Below are positions 27,712 to 36,451 of a stretch of 64,000 bases of DNA, piece after piece. The DNA lies in contig CABXIU010000005.1 of assembly GCA_902512305.1 (NCBI GenBank), positions 62,001-126,000 of the forward strand, given 5' to 3'. The stretch is from an uncultured Gammaproteobacteria bacterium (GTDB lineage Bacteria > Pseudomonadota > Gammaproteobacteria > PS1 > Pseudothioglobaceae). The position numbers and the translations under genes are program-made. The notes beneath the pieces are model-generated. The model did no database searches. It saw nothing but the letters and a program-made list of their open reading frames with translations, and was not told the origin of the DNA. Each line of letters opens with the position of its first letter. Positions within the stretch are counted from its first letter, which is position 1.

Positions 27712-28777
27712 TCAAATACTAAAAATAAATGAGAAATTTATAGGAGATGATTTCCCTACATATTTTATTGCCGATGTAGCAGCTAATCATGATGGTGACA
27801 TAGCACGAGCTAAGGATCTTATTTATCTTGCGGCCGAAAAAGGGGCTGATGCAGTGAAGTTCCAGCATTTTTCAGCTGAAACTATCATAAGTGACAAAGG
27901 GTTTAGATCATTAAATACTGTTTCTTCACATCAATCGAAATGGAAGAAGTCAGTATTTGAGGTCTACAAGGATGCTAGCGTTGATCTGGCGTGGACTGAG
28001 GAGCTTAAAGATACCTGTAACAAAGCGGGAATTGCCTTCTTTACTAGTCCTTATTCCAAGGAATTACTAAATCATATTGATCCTTTTGTCCCTGCTCATA
28101 AGATTGGGTCAGGTGATATTACTTGGCTAGACATGATTCGGTTGATTGCCTCTAAGGGTAAGCCAACAATACTAGCATCTGGAGCATCATGTTTTGATGA
28201 TGTTACTCATGCCATGGATGCGGCTCTAGAGGTTAACTCGAAAATATGTTTAATGCAATGCAATACAAACTATACAGCTAGTTTAGAAAATTTTAAATAT
28301 ATTCAATTAAATGTATTAAAGGCCTATCGTCAAATGTATCCAACCCTTGTTTTAGGTTTAAGTGATCATACTCCAGGCTATACCACAGTGCTTGGAGCAG
28401 TCTCTTTAGGGGCTCGGATGATAGAGAAACATCTTACTGATAGCAATAATAGAGAAGGCCCTGACCATAAGTTTTCCATGAATGGTGATTCTTGGCAGGA
28501 GATGGTTGATAGAACTAGGGAGCTTGAAAATGCCCTCGGTGATGGTATTAAGCGTGTTGAGGAAAACGAGAAGGAAACTGTAATTTTACAGAGGAGAGCA
28601 GTTTGTTGTTCCAAGGATCTAGCTTTGGGGCATGTTCTAACTGATGCTGATTTAGATGTTCTAAGACCGTGTCCACCGGATGGAATTTCACCTCGTTATC
28701 GCAGTGATATGATAGGTAAATCTATAGTAAGAGATCTGAGTAAAGGGGAGAGTCTTAAATGGCAAGACCTAAGCTAG
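27698..28777 (+). CDS. N-acetylneuraminate/pseudaminate synthase family protein (NeuB/PseI-like)
   Basis: Condenses a 6-carbon amino sugar with phosphoenolpyruvate to a nonulosonic acid. The TIM barrel has ADVAANHDGD near residue 26, AVKFQHFSAETI near 53 and KIGSGDITW near 137. A C-terminal SAF (antifreeze-like) domain occupies the last ~65 residues (GHVLTDADLDVLRP). About 359 aa. It looks separate from classical NeuB and PseI (FQHFSAE instead of FQTxKxD/AQTYTPD). Start taken at ATG 27698; 27689 is also possible. Confidence 0.85.
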   Translation: MKQPDQILKINEKFIGDDFPTYFIADVAANHDGDIARAKDLIYLAAEKGADAVKFQHFSAETIISDKGFRSLNTVSSHQSKWKKSVFEVYKDASVDLAWTEELKDTCNKAGIAFFTSPYSKELLNHIDPFVPAHKIGSGDITWLDMIRLIASKGKPTILASGASCFDDVTHAMDAALEVNSKICLMQCNTNYTASLENFKYIQLNVLKAYRQMYPTLVLGLSDHTPGYTTVLGAVSLGARMIEKHLTDSNNREGPDHKFSMNGDSWQEMVDRTRELENALGDGIKRVEENEKETVILQRRAVCCSKDLALGHVLTDADLDVLRPCPPDGISPRYRSDMIGKSIVRDLSKGESLKWQDLS

Positions 28778-29400
28778 CTGTAGTTATTCCTGCATTCAAC
28801 GAAGAAAAAACTATAAGTAATGTCGTTAATGAGGTTATTCATCATGGAATTCCTATTGTAGTTGACGACGGATCAACTGATGATACTACTCGCATAGCAA
28901 CTGAGGCTGGTGCGACTGTTGTTAGTCATATCCAAAATCGTGGATATGACTATGCCCTAAATTCGGGATTTGAGAAAGCTCGACTATTAAATACTCAGAT
29001 AATTATGACATTCGATGCTGATGGGCAACATTCAGCATCCCTAATAGAAGATTTCATAGTTGCAATGGATGATGGGGCAGATGTGGTTATTGGTATCCGC
29101 AATCGGAGAGAAAGATTTACGGAAACTTTTTTTGCCTTAATTTCTACAAGACTTTGGGCCATTAAAGATCCTCTGTGTGGCATGAAGGCTTATCGCTCAG
29201 AGGTATACCAGATGTTAGGTTATTTTGACTCTTATAGTTCAATTGGTACAGAGCTTTGTATATTTGCTTCGAAAAAGAATTTCCGAATTACGGAAATTCC
29301 ATTTGATGTCAAAGAGAGATTTGATAAACCAAGGATGGGCAGTGTTTTGTCTGCTAATTGGAAAATTCTTCGAGCTCTAGTACTTGGAGTTTTGAAATAA
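28759..29400 (+). CDS. Family 2 glycosyltransferase, polyprenyl-phosphate-sugar synthase-like
   Basis: GT-A enzyme of 213 aa. AVVIPAFNEEKTI at residues 7-19, VVDDGSTDDT near 32 and FDADGQHS near 89 are the GT2/DPM1 motifs. It lacks the C-terminal membrane helices of DPM1-type enzymes with anchors, so it resembles the short soluble form. It overlaps the synthase gene by 19 bases, so it may transfer a cassette product. Donor unknown. Confidence 0.8.
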   Translation: MARPKLAVVIPAFNEEKTISNVVNEVIHHGIPIVVDDGSTDDTTRIATEAGATVVSHIQNRGYDYALNSGFEKARLLNTQIIMTFDADGQHSASLIEDFIVAMDDGADVVIGIRNRRERFTETFFALISTRLWAIKDPLCGMKAYRSEVYQMLGYFDSYSSIGTELCIFASKKNFRITEIPFDVKERFDKPRMGSVLSANWKILRALVLGVLK

Positions 29401-29463
29401 AGATCTTTTGTCTACTAAAGACTTGTAGGTTTCTTTATAGGAATAATAAGTAAATTAAATGAT

Positions 29464-30447
29464 ATGGAAAAACTTAGTGTCCTCATAGTTGGTTGTGGAA
29501 ATATTGCTGGAGGCTTAGACTCAAATAAGATTGAAGATGGTCCCCCTTTGACACACGCAGGTGCGTTCACGTTAAGTCCAAATTTCAAGATTGTGGGTTG
29601 TGTAGATATTGATAAAGAAAAAAGTAAGAAATTTGCAGAGCTGTGGAATATTAATAACGCATACGTTAGTATGGAAGAGGCGCTTCAAGCGGACATTCAG
29701 TTTGATGTTATCAGTATATGCTGCCCAACCCAGTACCATAACTCTTATTTGAATGCCTGTCTATTGCTATCTCCTCAATTAATTTTTTGTGAAAAACCAT
29801 TAACAGATTCAGTAAAAAATACCAATAAAATAAAGACTGCTTGCGAACAAGCGGGTATTTTGCTAGCAGTAAACTATCTCAGACGATGGGATGAAAAAAT
29901 TATTAGGTTGAAGAAGGAAATTCAAGCTAATAAAAGAGGTTCATTGCGCTCTGTGGTGGGTTATTATAATAAAGGCATTTTGAACAATGGCTCTCACCTA
30001 ATTGATATTCTTCTTTTTCTTATCGGTGACATGAGGCTAAAACATGTCGGACAACCTAATTATGACTTCTTTCCAAATGACCCTTCAGTAAGCGTGACCC
30101 TAGAGGCTGGGTCCTCTGTTCCTGTGATACTTGTCCCTGGAGCAAAAGCGAGCGATTACAGTATTTTTGAAATACAGATGATTTTTGAAAAAGGTATGAT
30201 AACAATGTTTGATGGGGGTTTAAGATGGATTGAGAGACAAGTAGTGGATAGTGAAGTCTTCGATGGTTATCAAGTACTTGATTCAGGAAGTGAGAATAAG
30301 GGAGGTTATTTGGATACTATGTCAAATGCAGTCGATAACATATGGCGAGCACTATCTCAAGGAGATTCGCTCAATAGTTCTGGTGATACGGCAATAATTT
30401 CACAAAATTTATGTGAAAGAATTTTATTAGAGTCGAGGCTTCGTTAA
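29464..30447 (+). CDS. Gfo/Idh/MocA-family oxidoreductase
   Basis: NAD(P)-dependent sugar oxidoreductase of 327 aa. VLIVGCGNIAGGLDS at residues 6-20 binds the nucleotide. CEKPLTDSVKNT near residue 118 is the conserved Lys of the active site. The C-terminal domain has the usual alpha/beta arrangement with GSHLIDILLFL near residue 178. It precedes an aminotransferase by 53 bases; oxidation to a keto sugar before amination is the common pairing. Confidence 0.85.
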   Translation: MEKLSVLIVGCGNIAGGLDSNKIEDGPPLTHAGAFTLSPNFKIVGCVDIDKEKSKKFAELWNINNAYVSMEEALQADIQFDVISICCPTQYHNSYLNACLLLSPQLIFCEKPLTDSVKNTNKIKTACEQAGILLAVNYLRRWDEKIIRLKKEIQANKRGSLRSVVGYYNKGILNNGSHLIDILLFLIGDMRLKHVGQPNYDFFPNDPSVSVTLEAGSSVPVILVPGAKASDYSIFEIQMIFEKGMITMFDGGLRWIERQVVDSEVFDGYQVLDSGSENKGGYLDTMSNAVDNIWRALSQGDSLNSSGDTAIISQNLCERILLESRLR

Positions 30448-30500
30448 TGCCTTTAAAGTATTACATTAGACATTTGTGTTTATTCAGTAGGTTTAATTAA

Positions 30501-31784
30501 ATGGATAAGTTGGCGATTTTTGGAGGCTCCAAGGCTATTGAACGACCATTAAAACCATATAACTCGATAGGTGTTGAAGAAGCCGAAGCGGTTAAAAAGG
30601 TCATTGAGAGTGGTATTTTGTCCCGATATCTTGGTACTTGGAGTTCTGATTTTTATGGTGGTGATAAGGTTAAAGAATTTGAGCGTGATTGTGAGAAGTT
30701 CTTTAATGTTAAACATGCTGTTACAGTGAATTCTTGGACTTCTGGCCTTACTGCAGCAGTTGGAGCTGTTGGAATAGCTCCAGGCGATGAAGTGATTGTG
30801 ACCCCCTGGACAATGTGCGCTACTGCAACTGCTATATTACACTGGAATGCTATTCCGGTATTTGCGGATATTGACCCTCAAACCTTTAATATCGATCCAG
30901 CATCTGTTGAAGCCAACATAACTCCTTACACAAAGGCAATTATGGCAGTTGATATTTTTGGGCATCCCGCTGATGTTGATAGCCTGATGGAAATAGCAGA
31001 GCGCTACAATCTTAAACTTATAACTGACAGTGCGCAGGCTCCAGGTTCTTTTTATAAAGGCGCATTAACAGGAACTTCTAGTCATGTGGGTGGTTTTAGT
31101 CTCAATTATCACAAACATATTCATACCGGAGAAGGCGGTATTTTGGTGACCAATGATGATGAAATTGCAGATCGATTGCGTCTTATTCGTAATCATGCCG
31201 AGGCTGTTGTCGAAGGCATGGGTATCACCGACATCAACAACATGGTTGGACACAATTATCGGCTGGGTGAAATAGAGTGTGCAATTGGAATAGAGCAACT
31301 TAAAAAATTACCAAAACTAGTATTGGGGCGTCAGAAAGCGGCAGAACGATTAACGGGATGGCTAAGTAGTCTCCAGGGATTGCGAGCTCCTATCGTAATG
31401 CCTGAGTGCACTCATTCCTATTATATGTATCCAATGGTATTGGATATTGAAGTTCTTGGAATTCATAGGGCTAAAATAATCGAAGCATTGACTGCTGAAG
31501 GCGTTACAGGACTAACTGCGGGTTATGTTAACGTTCATCTTCTTCCAATGTATCAAAACAAAATAGCCTATGGATCAAATGGTTTCCCATGGTCATCAGA
31601 TATATGTAGAAGAGATGTGAGTTATAAAAAAGGTATATGCCCAGTAGCTGAGGAGCTGCATAGTTCAACCTATATGGGATTATCTGTTTGTATGCATGAT
31701 ATGAGTGAGATAGATGTAAAAAATATTGCAAATGCATTTTTAAAAGTTTGGAGTAACTTAGATTATCTGCGGGAAAGAAAGTAG
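30501..31784 (+). CDS. DegT/DnrJ/EryC1/StrS sugar aminotransferase
   Basis: PLP-dependent aminotransferase of 427 aa acting on keto sugars. GFSLNYHKHIHTGEGG near residue 205 carries the PLP-binding Lys, ITDSAQAPGS near 175 the Asp that contacts the PLP nitrogen, and NYRLGEIECAIG near 254 the closing motif. Longer than PseC (about 380) because of an N-terminal extension (AIFGGSKAIERPLKPYNSIG). It may act as the PseC step or with the neighbouring Gfo/Idh enzyme. Its stop overlaps the next GTG start. Confidence 0.88.
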   Translation: MDKLAIFGGSKAIERPLKPYNSIGVEEAEAVKKVIESGILSRYLGTWSSDFYGGDKVKEFERDCEKFFNVKHAVTVNSWTSGLTAAVGAVGIAPGDEVIVTPWTMCATATAILHWNAIPVFADIDPQTFNIDPASVEANITPYTKAIMAVDIFGHPADVDSLMEIAERYNLKLITDSAQAPGSFYKGALTGTSSHVGGFSLNYHKHIHTGEGGILVTNDDEIADRLRLIRNHAEAVVEGMGITDINNMVGHNYRLGEIECAIGIEQLKKLPKLVLGRQKAAERLTGWLSSLQGLRAPIVMPECTHSYYMYPMVLDIEVLGIHRAKIIEALTAEGVTGLTAGYVNVHLLPMYQNKIAYGSNGFPWSSDICRRDVSYKKGICPVAEELHSSTYMGLSVCMHDMSEIDVKNIANAFLKVWSNLDYLRERK

Positions 31785-32659
31785 TGATTAGTTCTAAAGA
31801 ATCCATTGGAGTTGTTTGTCATGATGCTGGGGGCGCTTATTTGGTATTATCGTTTTTAGCGCATCTTAGATCCAATCAACTGAAAGCATATGTTGAAGGC
31901 CCCGCTGTAGCTATTTTCAATAGTCTATTCTCCAATTTAAAACCAGAAAAAAATTTAAAATTTGCTTTTGATGAGATAGATATTTTGGTTTCAGGCACGG
32001 GTTGGGCTAGTGATCTTGAGCATGAGGCTCGAAAACTAGCGAGATCACGTGGCATTAGGTCGGTCGCCATAATTGACCATTGGACTAACTACGAAGAAAG
32101 GTTTATTCGTAATGGTGAGATAATTCATCCTGATGAAATTTGGGTGTGCGATTCTTACGCTTTTGAAATGGCACAAGTATTTTTCCCGGATTGCGTTATA
32201 AAACAGATAAGAAATTATTATCTAGATGATTTAGTAGGAGAAATAGCTTGTATATCAGAAGTTAATCCTCCGGAAATCCTTTATGTTGCAGAGCCTGCCA
32301 GAAGTACATGGGGGAAATCCGATTTAGGAGAGTTTCAGGCTCTAGAGTTCTTTAAAAGTAAATTCGACTTACTTGAGTTGCCGACAACTACAATTATTAA
32401 AATGCGAGCACATCCGTCAGATGAGATTGGTAAATATGATTCATGGATTGCAAAACAAAAGGACTTGAGATTTGTATTAGAAAAAAAAATAAATCTTCAG
32501 GAGTCTATAGCTAGGTCATCCATGGTGATTGGATGTGAATCTTTTGCTCTCGTAATAGCATTATTGGTGGGTAAAAAAGTTTTTTGTAGTTTACCGCCTT
32601 GGGCTCCAGTCTGTCGTCTTCCTCATGATGGGCTAATTCACTTGAAGAAATGGGAGTAA
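31784..32659 (+). CDS. Orphan GT-B-like protein in the nonulosonic cassette
   Basis: I cannot name this 291-residue protein. It begins IGVVCHDAGGAYLVLSFL, a Rossmann-like start with a Gly-Gly turn. It has VAIIDHWTNYEERF near residue 96, ILVSGTGW, IKMRAHPSDEIG near 206, and RSSMVIGCESFALVIALLVG near 243. The last segment is placed like the UDP-binding helix of GT-B enzymes such as PseG or MurG. The cassette lacks a recognisable UDP-sugar hydrolase (PseG), and this protein is a candidate. GTG start overlaps the aminotransferase stop; the next gene follows after 1 base. Confidence 0.55.
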   Translation: MISSKESIGVVCHDAGGAYLVLSFLAHLRSNQLKAYVEGPAVAIFNSLFSNLKPEKNLKFAFDEIDILVSGTGWASDLEHEARKLARSRGIRSVAIIDHWTNYEERFIRNGEIIHPDEIWVCDSYAFEMAQVFFPDCVIKQIRNYYLDDLVGEIACISEVNPPEILYVAEPARSTWGKSDLGEFQALEFFKSKFDLLELPTTTIIKMRAHPSDEIGKYDSWIAKQKDLRFVLEKKINLQESIARSSMVIGCESFALVIALLVGKKVFCSLPPWAPVCRLPHDGLIHLKKWE

Positions 32660-32660
32660 T

Positions 32661-33803
32661 GTGAAATATTGTATAAGATGTGTCCAACCTGACACTCGTC
32701 CAAATACTAAGTTTTCTCCTGAAGGAATTTGTCCAGCGTGTGCTTATTATGATGAGCTGAAAAAGGTTGACTGGCAAGAAAGATACGAAATCTTGCAGAG
32801 TGAATTAGCGCAATATAGGTCGCAACCTAATCAGATGTTTGACTGTATTATAGGCGTAAGTGGAGGGAAAGATAGTACGCGACAAGCCCTATGGGTTAGA
32901 GATAAGCTTAAATTAAAGCCTCTTTTAGTATCCCTTAGCTATCCTCCTGAGCAAATCACAAATCGTGGAACAGACAACATCTCAAATTTGATTGAACTAG
33001 GGTTTGACGTCATAATATCTGCACCTGCGCCCCAGACTTGGCGGAATTTGATGCGCGAATCTTTTTTAAAGTTTACAAACTGGGCCAAATCTACAGAGTT
33101 AGCACTATTCTCTTCAGTTCCACAAATGGCTATAAGGTACAAAATTCCACTAATCCTTTGGGGAGAAAATCCTGGATTACAACTTGGTGATATGAAGTCA
33201 TTAGGTAAAAATGGTTATGATGGTAATAATCTTAGACATCTAAATACTCTTTCTGGTGCTCAATCTGATTGGATGAATGGTGTTGTCGCCAACGAACAAA
33301 ATCTAATTCCATATATATATCCTTCGGAAAAGGAGTTTATCGCCAACAATATTAAAATTATCTATCTTGGTTGGTTTTTGGGCGACTGGTCTCATAAAAA
33401 CAATAGCGCATATTCAGTTTTAAGTGGGCTGGATATTCGAGGAGATGATAAGTTAGACTCGGTCGAAAATACTGGCGATCTTCATAGATCAACTTCACTA
33501 GATGAAAACTGGGTTACCCTTAATCAATTAATAAAATACTACAAATTTGGCTTTGGTAGAGTGACCGATTATTTGAGCGAGGATATACGGTTGGGAAGGT
33601 TATCAAGAAATGATGCTATAGAGCTAGTTAATCGATATGACTCTTCATGCAGTGAAGAGTTCATTCATACTTTCACCGATTATATTGGGATATCTGTGCA
33701 GGATTTTTGGAAAGTTATTCACTCCTCTCTTAATAAAGATTTATTTGATATCAATCATAATGGAGTGATAACATCCAAGTTCATAGTTGGAGTTGGATTA
33801 TGA
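32661..33803 (+). CDS. N-acetyl sugar amidotransferase (PseA/WbuX/WbpG family), copy 1
   Basis: Converts an N-acetyl to an acetamidino group using ammonia from a HisH/HisF-type glutaminase. Two CxxC pairs (C4/C7 and C24/C27) look like a zinc ribbon. GVSGGKDSTRQA near residue 63 is the ATP-pyrophosphatase P-loop that adenylates the substrate. GENPGL and YPSEKEF are typical of the family. 380 aa. GTG start with GGGAG upstream. It is coupled to hisH (4-base overlap). A second family member lies at 35161. Confidence 0.88.
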   Translation: MKYCIRCVQPDTRPNTKFSPEGICPACAYYDELKKVDWQERYEILQSELAQYRSQPNQMFDCIIGVSGGKDSTRQALWVRDKLKLKPLLVSLSYPPEQITNRGTDNISNLIELGFDVIISAPAPQTWRNLMRESFLKFTNWAKSTELALFSSVPQMAIRYKIPLILWGENPGLQLGDMKSLGKNGYDGNNLRHLNTLSGAQSDWMNGVVANEQNLIPYIYPSEKEFIANNIKIIYLGWFLGDWSHKNNSAYSVLSGLDIRGDDKLDSVENTGDLHRSTSLDENWVTLNQLIKYYKFGFGRVTDYLSEDIRLGRLSRNDAIELVNRYDSSCSEEFIHTFTDYIGISVQDFWKVIHSSLNKDLFDINHNGVITSKFIVGVGL

Positions 33804-34414
33804 GAAAGGTTTCTATTGGTATAGTAGATTCTGGTATTGGCAATGTATCGTCTCTATATTCTGCACTGAGTATTTTGGGTTATTCGGTAAGGGTTACTGA
33901 TGATCCGTCACTTTTAGATTTAGTTGACATAATGGCTCTTCCTGGCGTGGGGGCCTTTCCAGCTGTTATGAAAATTTATGACTCTAATGGCATTAGTGAC
34001 TACATCAAGTCTGCCGCTGATAAAGATAGGCCCATTATTGGTATTTGCCTAGGAATGCAGTTATTAACAGACTCATCTGAGGAATCTAATTCGTTTAAGG
34101 GGCTTGGTTTAATTCCTGGCAAAGTAGTTCGTATTAGTAATTCTAGGTGGCATATAGGATGGAATACTCTTAAATCGAGTGGTCAATCTGAATTTTTAAA
34201 AAGTGATATGGGGTCTACTGTATATTTTAATCATGGTTTTCAGTATCAAGGAGATCTTGATTATCATGTTGCGGTGGTTGATTATTTTGATGAGATCCCG
34301 GCTATTATCAAATATAGAAATTTGATTGGTTTTCAATTTCATCCTGAGAAAAGCCAGGATGCTGGAAGATATATTTTGCAGAATACTATTGAGGAACTTA
34401 TGAATGCTAAATAA
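33800..34414 (+). CDS. hisH: HisH-type glutamine amidotransferase of the sugar amidination system (WbuY-like)
   Basis: Class I glutaminase of 204 aa that releases ammonia from glutamine. The triad is complete: C83 in GICLGMQLL, and H181 and E183 in FQFHPEK. The N-terminal IGIVDSGIGNVSSLYSAL is HisH-like. Sitting between two sugar amidotransferases and coupled to a HisF paralogue, it most likely serves acetamidino-sugar formation rather than histidine synthesis. No other his genes are in the window. Confidence 0.88.
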   Translation: MRKVSIGIVDSGIGNVSSLYSALSILGYSVRVTDDPSLLDLVDIMALPGVGAFPAVMKIYDSNGISDYIKSAADKDRPIIGICLGMQLLTDSSEESNSFKGLGLIPGKVVRISNSRWHIGWNTLKSSGQSEFLKSDMGSTVYFNHGFQYQGDLDYHVAVVDYFDEIPAIIKYRNLIGFQFHPEKSQDAGRYILQNTIEELMNAK

Positions 34415-35189
34415 AAGAATTATTGGGGTTGTGACCGTTAGAGGTGGTTGGGCTGTTCAGTCCTTTGGGTATAAATCTTATTTGCCTCTGGGTAAGCCCG
34501 AGGTTTTGGTTGAAAATCTGGATAGATGGGGTGCCGATGAAATTCTAGTCAATGTGATTGATCGATCTTCCAAAAAATTGGGCCCAGATTTCAATTTAAT
34601 TGGGAAAATTGCAGACTTAGGTGTTTCTACTCCCATTATTTATGGTGGTGGAATTAGAAATGAAAATGACGGTATTAATGTTGTTCAAAGAGGTGCAGAT
34701 AGAATTTCTATAAATAATATGCTCTTTGAAAGCCAAGACTCTGTTTGTAAAATTTCAGATAATCTTGGTTCTCAGGCGATTATAGCGTCCTTGCCATTAT
34801 CTTTTATAGATGGGCAACTGCAACATTATAATTATATTACTAGAAAGTCAGTAGATATAAGTAGTGAAATAATAGCCCTTTTTAGGACCAAAATTGTATC
34901 AGAATTAATGATTTCAGATTGGATGAATGAAGGCTCATTAGATAGATTTAATATTGATTTAATTAAAAGTAGGGAGCTTATAGGCTCGAAATTAATAGCA
35001 TTTGGTGGTGCTGGAGATCCTCGAGTTGGTAAAAAAATCATGGAATATAATAATGTTTCAGCAGTAGCTATTGGTAATCCTTTTTCATATAAAGAGCATG
35101 CGATTCAAAATTATAGTAATCAACTAAACGCTGATTTTCTAAGACCCCCATACTTTAGAGATGAACTCACTTATGATTGGAATCAATAA
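34404..35189 (+). CDS. wbuZ: HisF paralogue acting as ammonia channel (WbuZ-like)
   Basis: TIM-barrel protein of 261 aa homologous to imidazole glycerol phosphate synthase cyclase. Compared with Thermotoga HisF, the two catalytic aspartates are gone: position 11 is Thr (RIIGVVTVRGG) and position 131 is Pro (SLPLSFIDG). The ammonia-gate residues remain as R5, E46, R100 (for Lys) and E167. It therefore should channel ammonia but not make the histidine intermediate, as proposed for WbuZ proteins. It overlaps hisH by 11 bases and the next amidotransferase by 29. Confidence 0.88.
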   Translation: MLNKRIIGVVTVRGGWAVQSFGYKSYLPLGKPEVLVENLDRWGADEILVNVIDRSSKKLGPDFNLIGKIADLGVSTPIIYGGGIRNENDGINVVQRGADRISINNMLFESQDSVCKISDNLGSQAIIASLPLSFIDGQLQHYNYITRKSVDISSEIIALFRTKIVSELMISDWMNEGSLDRFNIDLIKSRELIGSKLIAFGGAGDPRVGKKIMEYNNVSAVAIGNPFSYKEHAIQNYSNQLNADFLRPPYFRDELTYDWNQ

Positions 35190-36417
35190 ATTGCAGACTT
35201 GCACTAAATGTTTGTATACCAGCGACCATCCTTTGGGTTTAGTATTTGATGATGAGGGTGTTTGCTCTGGTTGCAGAGTCCATGAAGAAAAAGATCTTTT
35301 AGATTGGAATTCCCGTTTAGATGATTTAAAAAGTTTGAGTGCCCCATATAAATCTAAAACTGGGAAGAATTATGATTGTATAGTCCCTGTATCTGGTGGA
35401 CAGGACTCATATTTTATACTCCACGTAGTTAAAAATATATTGAAGCTTAATCCATTATTAGTGTCTTATAATAAGTACTTTAATACTCGGTTAGGCATAA
35501 GAAACCTGGCCAATCTGAGAATAAAGTTTGACTGCGATATTCTTATCAAAAATGTAAATCCTAAATCTGTAAAAAACATCACTCGACACACCTTAAGAAA
35601 ATATGGAAATATGTATTGGCCTATTTTAGCAGGTCATTCCGTATTTCCAGTTCAAGTCGCCGTAAGCCATAAAATTCCTCTAATAATATGGGGTGCGCAT
35701 CAAGGTATTGAGCAAGTCGGCATGTTTTCACACTTAAATGATGTTGAAATGTCTCGGCGGTATAGAAAAGATCATGACCTTTTTGGAGTTGAAGCAGATG
35801 GTTTGCTCGATATATTTGACAATCTTAACGAAGAAGATGTTTGGCAATATAGGTATCCATCAGATACTGATATTCATGAGGTAGGTGTAAGAGGGATATA
35901 TATAGGAAACTATATAAGGTGGGACCCAAAGGCACAGCACGAGAAAATGATTAGAATGTACGATTATAGAACGGACAAATTTACGAGAACATTTGATAAA
36001 TATGACTATGTAGATTGTTTTAACTATATGCAAATACACGATCAGTTAAAATATTATAAGTGTGGTTTCTCTAAGGTCACTGATCATGCTTGCAGAGAAA
36101 TTAGACATGGCCGCATTACCCGATCTGATGCTCTAAACGCCGTTAATTATTATTCGAATCTTGGATTTGATAATATTGAGTTATTTGCAGCATGGTTGGG
36201 TACTACGAGCAACTCAATTAAGTTTGTAATGGATATGCATAGAAATCCTATATATTGGAATGAAAGATCTCCTCAGGTCTGGGAATATACCAAACCAGAA
36301 AATAATCTTCATAGCATAGATTCGCTAGATATATCTGATGAGCTTGACTTTCTTGACAACTCGTATGAAGGAAGCAATAAAGAAAAATATATTACAATAG
36401 GAAAAGGATATCCTTAA
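35161..36417 (+). CDS. N-acetyl sugar amidotransferase (PseA/WbuX/WbpG family), copy 2
   Basis: Second amidotransferase in the same module, 418 aa. Cys pairs C14/C17 and C35/C38 repeat the zinc-ribbon pattern of copy 1. PVSGGQDSYF near residue 76 is the P-loop, with Gln in place of the Lys of copy 1. WGAHQGIEQ and YPSDTDIHE correspond to the family motifs. It has a C-terminal extension of about 40 residues rich in Asp and Glu. The clear divergence from copy 1 suggests a different acceptor. Start at 35161 overlaps wbuZ by 29 bases; ATG 35173 is an alternative. Confidence 0.87.
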   Translation: MNSLMIGINKLQTCTKCLYTSDHPLGLVFDDEGVCSGCRVHEEKDLLDWNSRLDDLKSLSAPYKSKTGKNYDCIVPVSGGQDSYFILHVVKNILKLNPLLVSYNKYFNTRLGIRNLANLRIKFDCDILIKNVNPKSVKNITRHTLRKYGNMYWPILAGHSVFPVQVAVSHKIPLIIWGAHQGIEQVGMFSHLNDVEMSRRYRKDHDLFGVEADGLLDIFDNLNEEDVWQYRYPSDTDIHEVGVRGIYIGNYIRWDPKAQHEKMIRMYDYRTDKFTRTFDKYDYVDCFNYMQIHDQLKYYKCGFSKVTDHACREIRHGRITRSDALNAVNYYSNLGFDNIELFAAWLGTTSNSIKFVMDMHRNPIYWNERSPQVWEYTKPENNLHSIDSLDISDELDFLDNSYEGSNKEKYITIGKGYP

Positions 36418-36451
36418 TTTAGACTTAAATATTAGATGTTTTATTTTTATT

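Noticed and set aside
33800-35189. Histidine biosynthesis genes hisH and hisF
   Set aside because: The HisF homologue lacks both catalytic aspartates and the pair lies between sugar amidotransferases; no other his genes are present.
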